DNA from: UBA1413 sp964349885
GTDB taxonomy: Bacteria; Bacteroidota; Bacteroidia; Bacteroidales; Prolixibacteraceae
DNA length: 31,916 bases
Direction: 5' to 3'
Assembly (NCBI GenBank): GCA_964349885.1
Contig: CAYGIQ010000011.1
Location: 1-31,916, forward strand
Shown here: positions 24,232-31,916 of the stretch, in pieces
How the letters are laid out: every line of letters begins with the position of its first letter
Numbering within the stretch: position 1 is the stretch's first letter
Notes under the pieces: generated by a model
What the model saw: only the letters and a program-made list of their open reading frames with translations
What the model was told of the DNA's origin: nothing
Database searches by the model: none
Translations under genes and position numbers: made by a program

Positions 24232-25719
24232 ATGGGCATCATTATCAAACAATCGGTTCGGGGGGCTTTCTGGTCATACCTTGGCATCGGTATCGGATAC
24301 ATCAATGTTGGCATAATCATGCCCCAGTTTTTCGACACAGCACAGGTCGGTCTGGTGCAGATTTTTATTTCCCTGTCGCTTATACTTTCTCAGTTTTCTA
24401 CCCTAGGTTTTACTTCTGTAATCAACCGGATGTTTCCGGTTTTCAGAAATTCTGTACGCCAGCACCATGGTTTTCTCTTCTTGGCACTGGTTACGGCCAC
24501 AATCGGTTTTGCACTTTCGACAGCCGGTTTCTTTCTGCTAAAGCCTTGGATCGTTGATTCCAACCTTCACAAATCTCCCCTTCTTGTCGATTATCTTTAC
24601 CTGTTGCTGCCACTTGTGCTGATGCGGTTGCTTTTCACCCTGCTCGACAATTACAACAAAGTGCTGTACGATGCGGTAACTGGCACATTCTGGCTGGAGT
24701 TTATGCACAAAGCAATCAATTTGATTCTCATTGTACTTTTTGCATTCGGATGGATCAGCTTCAGGAGTTTCTTTGTGGGTTATGTATTGTCGATGAGTAT
24801 GCCTGTTCTGCCCCTGGTGTTTGTGTTGCGGCAACGAAAGCAGCTGCATTTGCGGCCCGACCGGGCATTCCTTACGGCACCTGTGCGTCGCGATCTTTCT
24901 AGTGTGATGTTGTTTGGGTTTGTAAACGGACTGGCAGCTATTTTGCTGGTGAACATCGACAAACTGTTTGTTAACCAGTATCTTTCCCTCCACGAGGTGG
25001 GTATCTTCGGCGTGTGTGCGTTGTTCGCAACGTTGATTAAGGTTCCGTTCAATGCCGTATCAAAAATTTCGACAGGGATTATTGCCGAATCATGGAAAAG
25101 TAATGATGTGTCCAATATCCGCAATATTTATCAAAAATCTGCATTGCATCAGGCCATTTTCGGAACCCTAATCTTTACCGGTTTGCTGGTCAATCTGCAC
25201 AACATTTTTCGAATTTTGCCTCCTGTATACAGCAGTGGCAAATGGGTGCTTATTATTTATTCGGCCGGAATGCTGGGAGTTACCATTTTAGGAATGGCCT
25301 CAATAATTACAGAGACCTCCCGGCATTTCAGATTTTCGACCCTTTTTCTGTTTCTGTCCATTCTTGCGCAACTGTTGCTTGGTTTGTGGCTGGTGCCCCG
25401 CTATGGAATAACCGGAGCGGCGGTTGCCACCATTTCAACCTTGTTGCTCAATGCAATACTTCAGGCACTTTTGCAGCACATTGCGTTCAAAATTTCCGGA
25501 CTCAGCAGTCGCCTTTTATGGGTTATGGGTTTTGGCGTTGTGGGTTTTCTGGCAGGAAATTTTGTGCCTGAATTGCCGTTGATAGCCGATGTCGTAGTGC
25601 GCAGTGGCATCGTAACCCTTCTGTATGGATTGATGGTTTACTTTTCAGGTATCTCCCCAGAAACCAATCGGCTTATCCATAGGGGTTTGCAGGCAGTTAA
25701 CCCGACCAGAAACCGGTAA
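24232..25719 (+). CDS. Wzx-type polysaccharide flippase (MOP/MATE superfamily)
   Basis: The 495-residue protein (start MGIIIKQSVRGAFWSYLG) has about 12-14 hydrophobic helices spread along its length and the start pattern typical of the RfbX/Wzx group. IKQSVRGAFWSYLGIGIGYI at the N-terminus leads into the first helix, and GLAAILLVNIDKLFVNQYLS is the second repeat's charged helix. Such proteins move lipid-linked oligosaccharide units across the inner membrane. An upstream ATG in frame (24187) adds 15 residues without family look and lies before the promoter box, so I prefer 24232. It lies between YfhO and the GT4 genes, inside the polysaccharide region, and its stop faces the convergent glycosyltransferase gene 106 bases away. 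I see no clear terminator in that gap. Confidence 0.9.
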   Translation: MGIIIKQSVRGAFWSYLGIGIGYINVGIIMPQFFDTAQVGLVQIFISLSLILSQFSTLGFTSVINRMFPVFRNSVRQHHGFLFLALVTATIGFALSTAGFFLLKPWIVDSNLHKSPLLVDYLYLLLPLVLMRLLFTLLDNYNKVLYDAVTGTFWLEFMHKAINLILIVLFAFGWISFRSFFVGYVLSMSMPVLPLVFVLRQRKQLHLRPDRAFLTAPVRRDLSSVMLFGFVNGLAAILLVNIDKLFVNQYLSLHEVGIFGVCALFATLIKVPFNAVSKISTGIIAESWKSNDVSNIRNIYQKSALHQAIFGTLIFTGLLVNLHNIFRILPPVYSSGKWVLIIYSAGMLGVTILGMASIITETSRHFRFSTLFLFLSILAQLLLGLWLVPRYGITGAAVATISTLLLNAILQALLQHIAFKISGLSSRLLWVMGFGVVGFLAGNFVPELPLIADVVVRSGIVTLLYGLMVYFSGISPETNRLIHRGLQAVNPTRNR

Positions 25720-25825
25720 ACTGTTGCGCAGAGGGGATTGTAAATTTTAACGGATGATGGTTCTCTCCTGAAAAAGAGCTTCGAAAAAAGTGTAAGGTTA
25801 CGACCGCCTTTATAATATGTAGTTC

Positions 25826-26842
25826 TTAGGTAGATTCTACCGGCCTGATCTGCATCAATTCGTTAAGCAACTGGGCCCGGTTGTCTTTGCTGAAGGTATT
25901 CCCTGCAATTTTGCTTAGGCTCTCAGGTTGTATCTCGAAATGCCAGAACTTGCTGATGGTTTTTGCAATCGATTCGGGGTCATCGTTCACTATAAAAGTG
26001 GGGTCTTTCACAATCTCGGGCAATCCGCCTACTCTGGTAACCAAAGGGATGCACCCATAACCAATCGACTCGGCAAGAGCAATACCAAAGGACTCGGATC
26101 TCGAAAGCTGGCAGCAAATTTTAGCCTTCAGGTAAAATTCGTCCAGTTGGTGGTGTGGAGTTGGCGGGACAACCCTTATGTTCGAAGGCAATTTCGCCTG
26201 GATAGTGGCATAGTAACTTTCATTCATCCCTACGATTACAAAACTTACATCGGGCAAAAGACGGGCAGCTTCCACAAACCGGTCGATGCCTTTTAACAGG
26301 AAGGTGCGCTCCGAGTCTATGAGTGCAATGGTAAGCACAGTTTGCCGAAGGGCTCCTGATATTCTTTCAGGTGGGTTTGCGATGCAGTTATACACCAATC
26401 TAACATCAGAATCGGGCGCTATTGCTTGCACCTTTCTCCTTACATGGTCCGAAACCGCAAAATTTGCCTTGGAGTTTCTCATAGAATAGGCTGCGGCAAA
26501 ACCCCGTAAACGCGATACAAACACCCCATAGTTGAGTTCAGGCATGCGGGCCACATCGTATCCCCCTATTACCAAATAGCATGGTTTCTGGAAGATTTTT
26601 GCATAAAGCACAGGGAGCATCGAATGCTGATCGGCAAACCAGCAGTAGAAAATGGCATACCGATGGCCTTTGGTGATTAAAAAGCAAAGCTGTTTTATCA
26701 GTCCAAGGGAAACCCTTACTATACCTTTGGCTGGCTGGAAGTGGTGGGTTTCGACAGAAGCAAACCTTGAAAGAATTTCGTAATCGGTTTGCACAAAAAC
26801 CGACCATGTTGGATAAAAGAGTGCTATTTTTTTTTCGGACAT
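25826..26842 (-). CDS. Glycosyltransferase, GT4 family
   Basis: The 338-residue protein is a GT-B fold retaining glycosyltransferase. The N-terminal half has the short hydrophobic strands of the acceptor domain (IALFYPTW at 6-13; CYLVIGGYDVARM at 88-100). The C-terminal half has the nucleotide-sugar domain, with LKGIDRFVEAARLLPDVSFV (183-202) and the EX7E signature Glu250/Glu258 in SESFGIALAES. GGLPEIVKD follows. It probably transfers one sugar to the growing lipid-linked repeat unit on the cytoplasmic face of the membrane. Donor and acceptor are unknown. It points away from the diNAcManA genes, whose first start is 73 bases away across a shared control region. Confidence 0.9.
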   Translation of the reverse strand: MSEKKIALFYPTWSVFVQTDYEILSRFASVETHHFQPAKGIVRVSLGLIKQLCFLITKGHRYAIFYCWFADQHSMLPVLYAKIFQKPCYLVIGGYDVARMPELNYGVFVSRLRGFAAAYSMRNSKANFAVSDHVRRKVQAIAPDSDVRLVYNCIANPPERISGALRQTVLTIALIDSERTFLLKGIDRFVEAARLLPDVSFVIVGMNESYYATIQAKLPSNIRVVPPTPHHQLDEFYLKAKICCQLSRSESFGIALAESIGYGCIPLVTRVGGLPEIVKDPTFIVNDDPESIAKTISKFWHFEIQPESLSKIAGNTFSKDNRAQLLNELMQIRPVEST

Positions 26843-26882
26843 CCGGCCGTGATCATAATGGAATAGATGGTTTAAAAATAGC

Positions 26883-26890
26883 TAAATTTG
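26883..26890 (+). promoter_or_regulatory. Candidate -7 box of the wbpI-like operon
   Basis: TAAATTTG matches TAnnTTTG and lies 25 bases before the epimerase start at 26916. I find no TTG at the usual distance upstream, so this is a partial match. Confidence 0.4.
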
Positions 26891-26915
26891 AACGATTGAT
26901 CTGAAACATTAAATC

Positions 26916-27992
26916 ATGTCGAAAATTGTTACCATTATCGGTGCCCGTCCTCAGTTTGTAAAGGCATCTGCGCTTAGCAGGGCGCTTGGCCAGCTATCGG
27001 CCGAAGAGGTTTTGGTGCATACCGGACAGCACTTCGACGACAATATGGCTTCAATTTTCTTCAGAGAGATGGAGATTCCGGAACCCAAATACCAGCTTGG
27101 TATACATTCGCTGCCGCATGGTGCTATGACCGGCCGCATGCTTGAAGCGATCGAAGCTGTTTTAAAGAAGGAGGAACCCACGGCAGTTGTGGTATATGGT
27201 GATACCAATTCAACGCTGGCAGGTGCACTGGCTGCTTCAAAGCTTCATATTCCGGTGGCACACGTAGAGGCAGGCTTGCGAAGTTTTAATCAACGAATGC
27301 CCGAAGAGATCAATCGGATTGTAACCGACAGAATTTCGCAGTTTTTGTTTTGTCCGACACAGACAGCAGTCGACAATCTTACCCGAGAGGGGTACCAACA
27401 TTTTGATACAAAAGTTGTGTTAACAGGCGATGTTATGTACGATGTTGCTCTGCATTATAGTAAAATATCTTCGCTTAAAAGCCGGATTATGGAGCAACTA
27501 ACGTTGCATGGTGCTCCGTTTGTTCTGGCTACCCTTCACCGGCAAGAAAACACGGACGACACAATTAGACTTTCCGGTATTCTGGAGGCACTGAATAAAC
27601 TTTCGGAAACCTACCGCATTGTGCTGCCGATGCATCCGCGAACTCGGAAGATATTGGCTCAGCTCAACCTGAAATTACAATTTGAACCGATCGAGCCTGT
27701 AGGCTACTTCGATATGATTGAGCTGCTTAAAAATTGTTCGTTTGTACTAACCGATAGTGGTGGATTACAGAAGGAGGCCTACTTTTTTCAAAAACATTGT
27801 CTGGTGGCCCGCGATGAAACCGAGTGGACCGAGCTGACCGAAATGGGGGTTAACTTTTTGGTCGGTGCCAATCAGCATAAGATTTTGGAGACCAGTTTGC
27901 GCTTATCCGACCTCCATGTGAGATTTGATGCCCGTCCCTATGGAAACGGAGATGCTGCCAATACAATAGCCAAGATATTAACGATGAAGTAA
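26916..27992 (+). CDS. wbpI: UDP-N-acetylglucosamine 2-epimerase family, WbpI-like
   Basis: The 358-residue non-hydrolysing 2-epimerase has GARPQFVKA (9-17), TGQHFDDNM (36-44), VYGDTNSTLAGALAA (93-107, Asp96), HVEAGLRSF (116-124, Glu118), MPEEINRIVTD (128-138) and the later LHRQEN and DSGGLQKEA motifs. The RDETEW segment near the end (instead of RDTTERPE of WecB) is typical of WbpI/WlbD enzymes, which epimerise UDP-2,3-diacetamido-glucuronic acid (UDP-GlcNAc(3NAc)A) to the mannuronic form. The adjacent WbpE-, WbpD- and WbpB-like genes on the same strand support this substrate rather than plain UDP-GlcNAc. It is the last enzyme of the pathway although its gene comes first. Confidence 0.85.
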   Translation: MSKIVTIIGARPQFVKASALSRALGQLSAEEVLVHTGQHFDDNMASIFFREMEIPEPKYQLGIHSLPHGAMTGRMLEAIEAVLKKEEPTAVVVYGDTNSTLAGALAASKLHIPVAHVEAGLRSFNQRMPEEINRIVTDRISQFLFCPTQTAVDNLTREGYQHFDTKVVLTGDVMYDVALHYSKISSLKSRIMEQLTLHGAPFVLATLHRQENTDDTIRLSGILEALNKLSETYRIVLPMHPRTRKILAQLNLKLQFEPIEPVGYFDMIELLKNCSFVLTDSGGLQKEAYFFQKHCLVARDETEWTELTEMGVNFLVGANQHKILETSLRLSDLHVRFDARPYGNGDAANTIAKILTMK

Positions 27993-28051
27993 TCGAACTC
28001 ATTCGCATTTTTTACTTTTTCTGCTAACGCTACGACCAAAACCTTTTATCC

Positions 28052-29182
28052 ATGAAACAACCACCCGCCATTCAAATGGCCGATCTCTATTCTCAGTACA
28101 TGCGGATTAAACCTGAGGTAGATTCAGCCATTCAATCGGTTATCGACTCTACTGTGTTTATCAAAGGAGGAAAGGTCATCGACTTTGAATCGAGTCTTTC
28201 AAAGTACCTCAATGCCCATGTTATTAGCTGTGGCAATGGTACAGATGCCCTTCAGCTTGCGTTTATGGCACTCGGGCTTCAGCCAGGCGATGAGGTGATT
28301 ACTACCCCCTTCACCTTTGTTGCAACTGCAGAGGTTTTGGCGCTTTTAGGGCTCAAGCCGGTATTTTGCGATACCGACCCAAACACGTTTACCATCGATG
28401 CCTCCCAAATCCCCTCCCTGATTGGTCCCCGCACCAAAGCCATTCTTCCGGTCCATCTATTTGGTCAGCACGCCGATATGGAGGAGATTCTGGCAATTGC
28501 CCGCGCCAACAATTTGTTTGTGGTGGAAGATGCTGCCCAATCGCTGGGCGCAGAGTATCTTTTTAGCGACGGAACCAGGGCTTCCTCTGGAACCATGGGG
28601 GATATTGGATGCACGTCGTTTTTTCCTTCCAAAAACCTAGGTGCCTTTGGCGATGGAGGAGCGCTGTATGCGTGCGATGCAAAGTTGGCCGATACAATTC
28701 GATCTATTGCCAACCACGGAATGAAGGTCAGATACCATTACGACCGGATAGGGATTAACTCTCGGCTCGACAATCTTCAGGCTGCGGTGCTGGATGTTAA
28801 ACTTCCCTATTTGCAGAGCTATATCGCTGCCCGTCAGTCGGCAGCTGATTGGTACGACCTGCATCTAATCAACATCGCCGGACTAAAAATTCCAGCAAGA
28901 AGCCCGAACAGCACTCATACTTTTCATCAGTATACGCTGCAGACACAAGTACGCGACGAATTGATGCAGCACCTGAAAGCAGCTGACATACCCTCAATGA
29001 TTTACTACCCCAAACCCCTGCACCTGCAAGAGGCTTATCGCTATCTTGGGTACAGCGAGGGGGATTTTCCCAACGCTGAAAATCAGGCAAGGCAAGTACT
29101 TTCGTTGCCTATGCACACCGAGCTTTCAGAAGAGCAACTGGCCTATATCACCCATTCCATACAACATTTTTTCGGCAGGTAA
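28052..29182 (+). CDS. wbpE: DegT/DnrJ/EryC1 aminotransferase, WbpE-like
   Basis: The 376-residue PLP enzyme is a sugar aminotransferase. It has the nucleotide-sugar loop SCGNGTDALQLAFMAL (59-74), PFTFVATAEVLALLG (86-100), the VVEDAAQSLGA segment (157-167) with Asp160, and the Schiff-base Lys194 in FFPSKNLGAFGDGG. Such enzymes put an amino group on a keto-sugar, here most likely C3 of the UDP-3-keto-GlcNAcA made by WbpB, with glutamate as donor. The enzyme starts 59 bases after wbpI. The following gene, wbpD-like, lies after an unusually long gap of 269 bases. Confidence 0.88.
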   Translation: MKQPPAIQMADLYSQYMRIKPEVDSAIQSVIDSTVFIKGGKVIDFESSLSKYLNAHVISCGNGTDALQLAFMALGLQPGDEVITTPFTFVATAEVLALLGLKPVFCDTDPNTFTIDASQIPSLIGPRTKAILPVHLFGQHADMEEILAIARANNLFVVEDAAQSLGAEYLFSDGTRASSGTMGDIGCTSFFPSKNLGAFGDGGALYACDAKLADTIRSIANHGMKVRYHYDRIGINSRLDNLQAAVLDVKLPYLQSYIAARQSAADWYDLHLINIAGLKIPARSPNSTHTFHQYTLQTQVRDELMQHLKAADIPSMIYYPKPLHLQEAYRYLGYSEGDFPNAENQARQVLSLPMHTELSEEQLAYITHSIQHFFGR

Positions 29183-29261
29183 TGCTTTGTAAATATTGCT
29201 GTTTCTTTCACCGGTGTAGGGGAATCATCGTGTCGGGGCAGTTGAATGCACAGCCAATATT

Positions 29262-29332
29262 TAGGCAAGAGCTACATACCTCCCTCTGGTTGCCACAAAT
29301 TCTATTGATGTTCGTTTTGTAAAACTTGCCTA
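29262..29332. repeat. 8-bp inverted repeat with a 55-base spacer in the wbpE-wbpD gap
   Basis: TAGGCAAG at 29262-29269 is the exact reverse complement of CTTGCCTA at 29325-29332. With a loop of this size it could only act through tertiary structure or as operator half-sites. Chance occurrence is possible. Confidence 0.3.
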
Positions 29333-29385
29333 GAATCAATTCAAAATGTGGGGTTGGGAGGTAACCTAACAACAATGAAATTGAA

Positions 29386-29393
29386 TATATTTG
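29386..29393 (+). promoter_or_regulatory. Candidate -7 box before the wbpD-like gene
   Basis: TATATTTG matches TAnnTTTG. The nearest upstream TTG (29354-29356) is 29 bases away, too far, so the evidence is only the box. Confidence 0.35.
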
Positions 29394-29451
29394 TAAGAGA
29401 TAACGCGGTAGATTCCCCCACCAATAAATTAGCCGCCCGAATATTTTCAAC

Positions 29452-30033
29452 ATGGAGAATTTTTTCAGACACGAATCGGCTATTGTCGATGCCGGAGCTA
29501 TTATTGGTGAAGGCACAAAAATCTGGCATTTTTGTCATGTTTCATCCAAATCGAAAATTGGACGCAATTGTGTTTTGGGGCAAAATGTTTTTGTAGCCGA
29601 CGATGTAGTTCTGGGCGACAATGTTAAGGTTCAAAACAATGTTTCGCTTTACACCGGCGTTACTTGCGAAGACGATGTTTTTCTGGGCCCCTCTATGGTA
29701 TTCACCAACGTGATTAATCCGCGCAGCCTTGTTAACCGGAAGCATGAATTTATGAAGACTGTGGTGAAACAAGGCGCCTCAATTGGTGCCAATGTTACAA
29801 TAGTTTGTGGGGTAACACTCGGTAGATATTGTTTTGTGGGTGCAGGTGCGGTTGTAACACGCGATGTTCCCGACTATGCTCTGGTTTTGGGCAATCCTGC
29901 CCATCATGCAGGCTGGATGAGTGAAGCAGGCGAGAAACTTATTTTTACGGAGAGCCGTTTTTCCGATTGCCCCGTAACCCATGAGAAGTATATTCTGGAG
30001 GGTGGCAAAGTGAGAAAAGTATCGGGGCATTGA
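29452..30033 (+). CDS. wbpD: N-acetyltransferase with left-handed beta-helix, WbpD-like
   Basis: The 193-residue protein is a hexapeptide-repeat acyltransferase. Repeats such as SKIGRNCVLGQNVFVADDVVL and ASIGANVTIVCGVTLGRYCFVG run from about residue 10 to 150 and form the beta-helix. GTKIWHFCHVSSKSKIG (21-37) is close to the family signature of WbpD/WlbB, and NPAHHAGWMSEAG (148-160) follows the helix as in that group. WbpD uses acetyl-CoA to acetylate the 3-amino group of UDP-2-acetamido-3-amino-glucuronic acid. It follows the aminotransferase as expected, after the 269-base gap, and is 46 bases before the wbpB-like gene. Assignment depends on the joint context of four genes. Confidence 0.87.
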   Translation: MENFFRHESAIVDAGAIIGEGTKIWHFCHVSSKSKIGRNCVLGQNVFVADDVVLGDNVKVQNNVSLYTGVTCEDDVFLGPSMVFTNVINPRSLVNRKHEFMKTVVKQGASIGANVTIVCGVTLGRYCFVGAGAVVTRDVPDYALVLGNPAHHAGWMSEAGEKLIFTESRFSDCPVTHEKYILEGGKVRKVSGH

Positions 30034-30079
30034 CGGGTTCACAATTAACTTAATGGTTCTTTAGGGGGGACAACCAACC

Positions 30080-31027
30080 ATGAAAAGATTTGCACTAATA
30101 GGGGCGGCTGGTTACATCGCCGACCGGCATATGCGGGCGATAAAGGAGACAGGAAACCAACTGGTTGCTGCCACCGATCCATTCGATGTAATGGGACGCA
30201 TCGACACGTACTTCCCCGATGCAGAATTTTTTCAGGAGATTGAGAATCTCGACAAATACATGGACGATCTTCGTAGGGCCGGAGAGGCTGTCGATTTTGT
30301 AACCATCTGCACCCCCAATCATATGCATCCGTCTCATATCCGGTTTGCCCTCCACAACGGTGCCCATGCAATATGCGAGAAACCCCTGGTAGTATATCCT
30401 TCAGACATACCCATTATACAAGACATTGAAGCCGAAACAGGTAGGCGCGTCTATACCATACTGCAACTTCGACACCATCCGGCCATTCTGGCACTCAAAA
30501 GAGAGATAGAAGCCGGTACGAATAGGAGTTACGACATCGACCTGAGTTACATAACCACTAGGGGTAAATGGTACAGACACAGCTGGAAAGGCGATGCTCA
30601 TAAGTCGGGGGGAGTAGCCACCAATATTGGCATCCATTTTTTCGATATGATAACTTGGATTTTTGGCCCGGTTAAAGAGAATATTGTATATCGTTACGAT
30701 GCAGAAAAGGCTGCGGGTTACCTAGAACTTGAACGGGCCCGGGTTCGTTGGTTTCTAAGTCTCGATTACCACGACCTCCCCGAATCGGCCCTGCAAAGGG
30801 GATCAAGAACGTACCGTTCTATAACGGTAGATGGTCGCGAGATTGAATTTAGCGAAGGTTTTACCGATCTGCATACGGTGTCGTATCAACATATTCTTTC
30901 AGGGAATGGCTATGGCATCGATGATGCCCGGGAGAGTATTGTGCTCACCGACTATGTGAGAAATGCTACCCCTGTTGGCATTCCGGAGGTTACACATCCG
31001 ATGCTGAAGAGAATGGCAGGTCAATAA
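30080..31027 (+). CDS. wbpB: Gfo/Idh/MocA NAD-dependent sugar dehydrogenase, WbpB-like
   Basis: The 315-residue enzyme begins with a Rossmann fold, FALIGAAGYIADRHMRAI (4-21), and has YFPDAEFFQEIENLDKYM (44-61) and FVTICTPNHMHPSHIRFAL (73-91), followed by CEKPL with catalytic Lys101. The C-terminal half has GKWYRHSWKGD (162-172), SGGVATNIGIHFFDM (176-190) with Asn182 and His186, and the HTVSYQHILSG segment. These match WbpB/WlbA, which oxidises UDP-GlcNAcA at C3 and regenerates NAD with 2-oxoglutarate. Length is the same (about 316). With the WbpE-, WbpD- and WbpI-like genes it forms the UDP-2,3-diacetamido-glucuronic/mannuronic acid pathway. Its 3' end overlaps the convergent glycosyltransferase by 38 bases. 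Confidence 0.88.
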   Translation: MKRFALIGAAGYIADRHMRAIKETGNQLVAATDPFDVMGRIDTYFPDAEFFQEIENLDKYMDDLRRAGEAVDFVTICTPNHMHPSHIRFALHNGAHAICEKPLVVYPSDIPIIQDIEAETGRRVYTILQLRHHPAILALKREIEAGTNRSYDIDLSYITTRGKWYRHSWKGDAHKSGGVATNIGIHFFDMITWIFGPVKENIVYRYDAEKAAGYLELERARVRWFLSLDYHDLPESALQRGSRTYRSITVDGREIEFSEGFTDLHTVSYQHILSGNGYGIDDARESIVLTDYVRNATPVGIPEVTHPMLKRMAGQ

Positions 31028-31916
31028 TTTGTTTTGCCAATTGGCGTCGCGAAAACCTTTCCAAATCTCTGGGTGCGCAGATCAGTGTTCCACTCCTGAA
31101 TTCGGAATAACACTCCCAAATGTAACTGCGCATTCCTAAGGGATTGTGAACATCAAGAACTTTTCCGGTGTTGGTTTCTTGTAAAATCTGGGCATAGTCG
31201 CCATCTTCTGGGCCAATGGCCAAAATGGATCGTTTGAGTGCCATGTATTCATACATTTTTCCCGGCAAAATTCCCCTCACGGTTGGAGCATCATTAAGAG
31301 GTAGAAGCAACAGTTGGGCATTCTGGAGTCTCTCCAATCCAACACGATGTTCCAGATGACCGGTAAGAACCAGTTGGTTTTTCAAACCATTAACCCGAAT
31401 GGATTCAAGTATGGTCTCGTCGACCTGTCCAATAAGCACAATCTTAAGCCGGTTTGCAAAATCGTGGTGACTGGCACAAAGCTCTTTCAGCACTTGCCAG
31501 AGCATCTCCGGATTCCGGTCGCGGTTAAAAGACCCAAAATGGGCAATGGAAAAAAATTCAGAGTCGAAAGGTTGATCGGTAGAAAAATCGGCTGGGTCGT
31601 AACCATTGAAGACTACAGAAACCGGTCGTTTGGCAATTTTGGCTGTCGATCGCTGCAACGATGGACTGACGGTGGTTACCACATCGGCCATCTGAAGTAC
31701 TTTTCGTTCGAGGCGCCGATGAATGGCATCGGCCATTGGTGTAAGTTTTAGCCGGTGGTAAAAATCTATCTCTGTCCATGGGTCTCGAAAGTCGGCCAGC
31801 CATGGGATCTTGGGAAAATGTTTCTTGAGTTGCAAACCAATCAGATGCATACTATGGGGAGGACCGGTAGTAACGATAAGGTCGATCCGATTTTTTTTCA
31901 GGTAATTAGTCAGATA
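30990..31916 (-). CDS. Glycosyltransferase, GT4 family, N-terminus cut by the window edge
   Basis: The frame is open from the right edge to a TAA at 30990 on the minus strand: 308 residues are visible. The first visible part, up to TTGPPHSMHLIG, is the usual N-terminal strand and loop of the group before LADFRDPWTE, so the ATG ending at 31850 is internal and not the start. The C-terminal half has FNGYDPADF, the sugar-domain LTGHLEHRVGLERL and the donor-site segment ILPGKMYEYMALKRSILAIG. This is typical of the GT4-type enzymes in which KxxEY takes part in donor binding. Probable role: addition of a sugar to the polysaccharide repeat; donor unknown. The true start lies beyond base 31916. Confidence 0.88.
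   Translation of the reverse strand, partial: YLTNYLKKNRIDLIVTTGPPHSMHLIGLQLKKHFPKIPWLADFRDPWTEIDFYHRLKLTPMADAIHRRLERKVLQMADVVTTVSPSLQRSTAKIAKRPVSVVFNGYDPADFSTDQPFDSEFFSIAHFGSFNRDRNPEMLWQVLKELCASHHDFANRLKIVLIGQVDETILESIRVNGLKNQLVLTGHLEHRVGLERLQNAQLLLLPLNDAPTVRGILPGKMYEYMALKRSILAIGPEDGDYAQILQETNTGKVLDVHNPLGMRSYIWECYSEFRSGTLICAPRDLERFSRRQLAKQIIDLPFSSASDV

Larger units (their letters stand above)
29183..29451. other. 269-bp spacer inside the sugar module
   Basis: The gap is longer than those between the other module genes (59 and 46 bases). It contains an 8-bp inverted repeat (TAGGCAAG at 29262-29269, CTTGCCTA at 29325-29332) and a TATATTTG box at 29386-29393, 58 bases before the next start. 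I see no ORF or RNA family. An internal promoter or leader is possible. Confidence 0.45.

Noticed and set aside
25720..25825. Terminator between the flippase and the convergent glycosyltransferase
   Set aside because: Only a weak CTCT/AGAG pairing is seen; nothing comparable to the strong hairpins elsewhere.
31791..31850. ATG ending at 31850 as the start of the last glycosyltransferase
   Set aside because: The frame continues upstream to the window edge with the family's N-terminal segment TTGPPHS, so this Met is internal.
1..31916. Mobile elements, tRNA genes, CRISPR arrays, integrases
   Set aside because: I found no transposase, integrase, spaced direct-repeat array or cloverleaf-like stretch on either strand.

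Overview
The window is chromosomal DNA of a member of the Bacteroidota, probably close to Bacteroidales or Marinilabiliales. The evidence is the gene content and style: a TonB receptor coupled to a lipoprotein, YfhO next to a Wzx flippase, a GlmM starting with the SISGIRGT form, and an RluB-type pseudouridine synthase with an Arg/Ser-rich extension. Strong Shine-Dalgarno sequences are absent, and several genes are preceded by TAnnTTTG boxes, the -7 element of this phylum. I see no insertion sequence, integrase, tRNA, rRNA or CRISPR array. All coding frames look intact except the two cut by the window edges.

Layout. 1-315: C-terminal part of an Fe/Mn superoxide dismutase with a strong terminator. 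669-5375 (minus): an envelope-biogenesis run, read as SRPBCC/GyrI membrane protein, M23 peptidase, Dxr, RseP and then TatA, which has its own promoter candidate and terminator. 5599-8264 (plus): lipoprotein and TonB-dependent receptor, translationally coupled. 8319-9527 (minus): an orphan, somewhat divergent TrpB. 9657-11324 (minus): a secreted GH33 sialidase. 11707-12423 (minus): a protein I do not recognise, divergent from a YgjP-type metallopeptidase and a dGTPase (plus). 14615-18529 (plus): pseudouridine synthase, ECF sigma factor with a four-helix membrane partner, and GlmM.

From 18782 to the end the window is a surface-polysaccharide region: O-antigen ligase/polymerase with a TPR tail, YfhO plus a 3-methyladenine DNA glycosylase (minus), a Wzx-type flippase, a GT4 glycosyltransferase (minus), then four plus-strand genes whose products match WbpI, WbpE, WbpD and WbpB, and finally a second GT4 enzyme cut by the right edge. 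The four Wbp-like enzymes would turn UDP-GlcNAcA into UDP-2,3-diacetamido-2,3-dideoxy-mannuronic acid. Only the first enzyme, the UDP-GlcNAc 6-dehydrogenase WbpA, is missing and may lie outside. GlmM upstream supplies GlcN-1-P for UDP-GlcNAc, so precursor supply, sugar modification, flipping and polymerisation/ligation lie close together.

No clearly new system is present. The points most worth a second look are the orphan TrpB, the diNAcManA module with its unusual internal gap, the sigma/membrane-protein pair, the unknown gene beside ygjP-dgt, and the SRPBCC-GyrI fusion heading the envelope operon.
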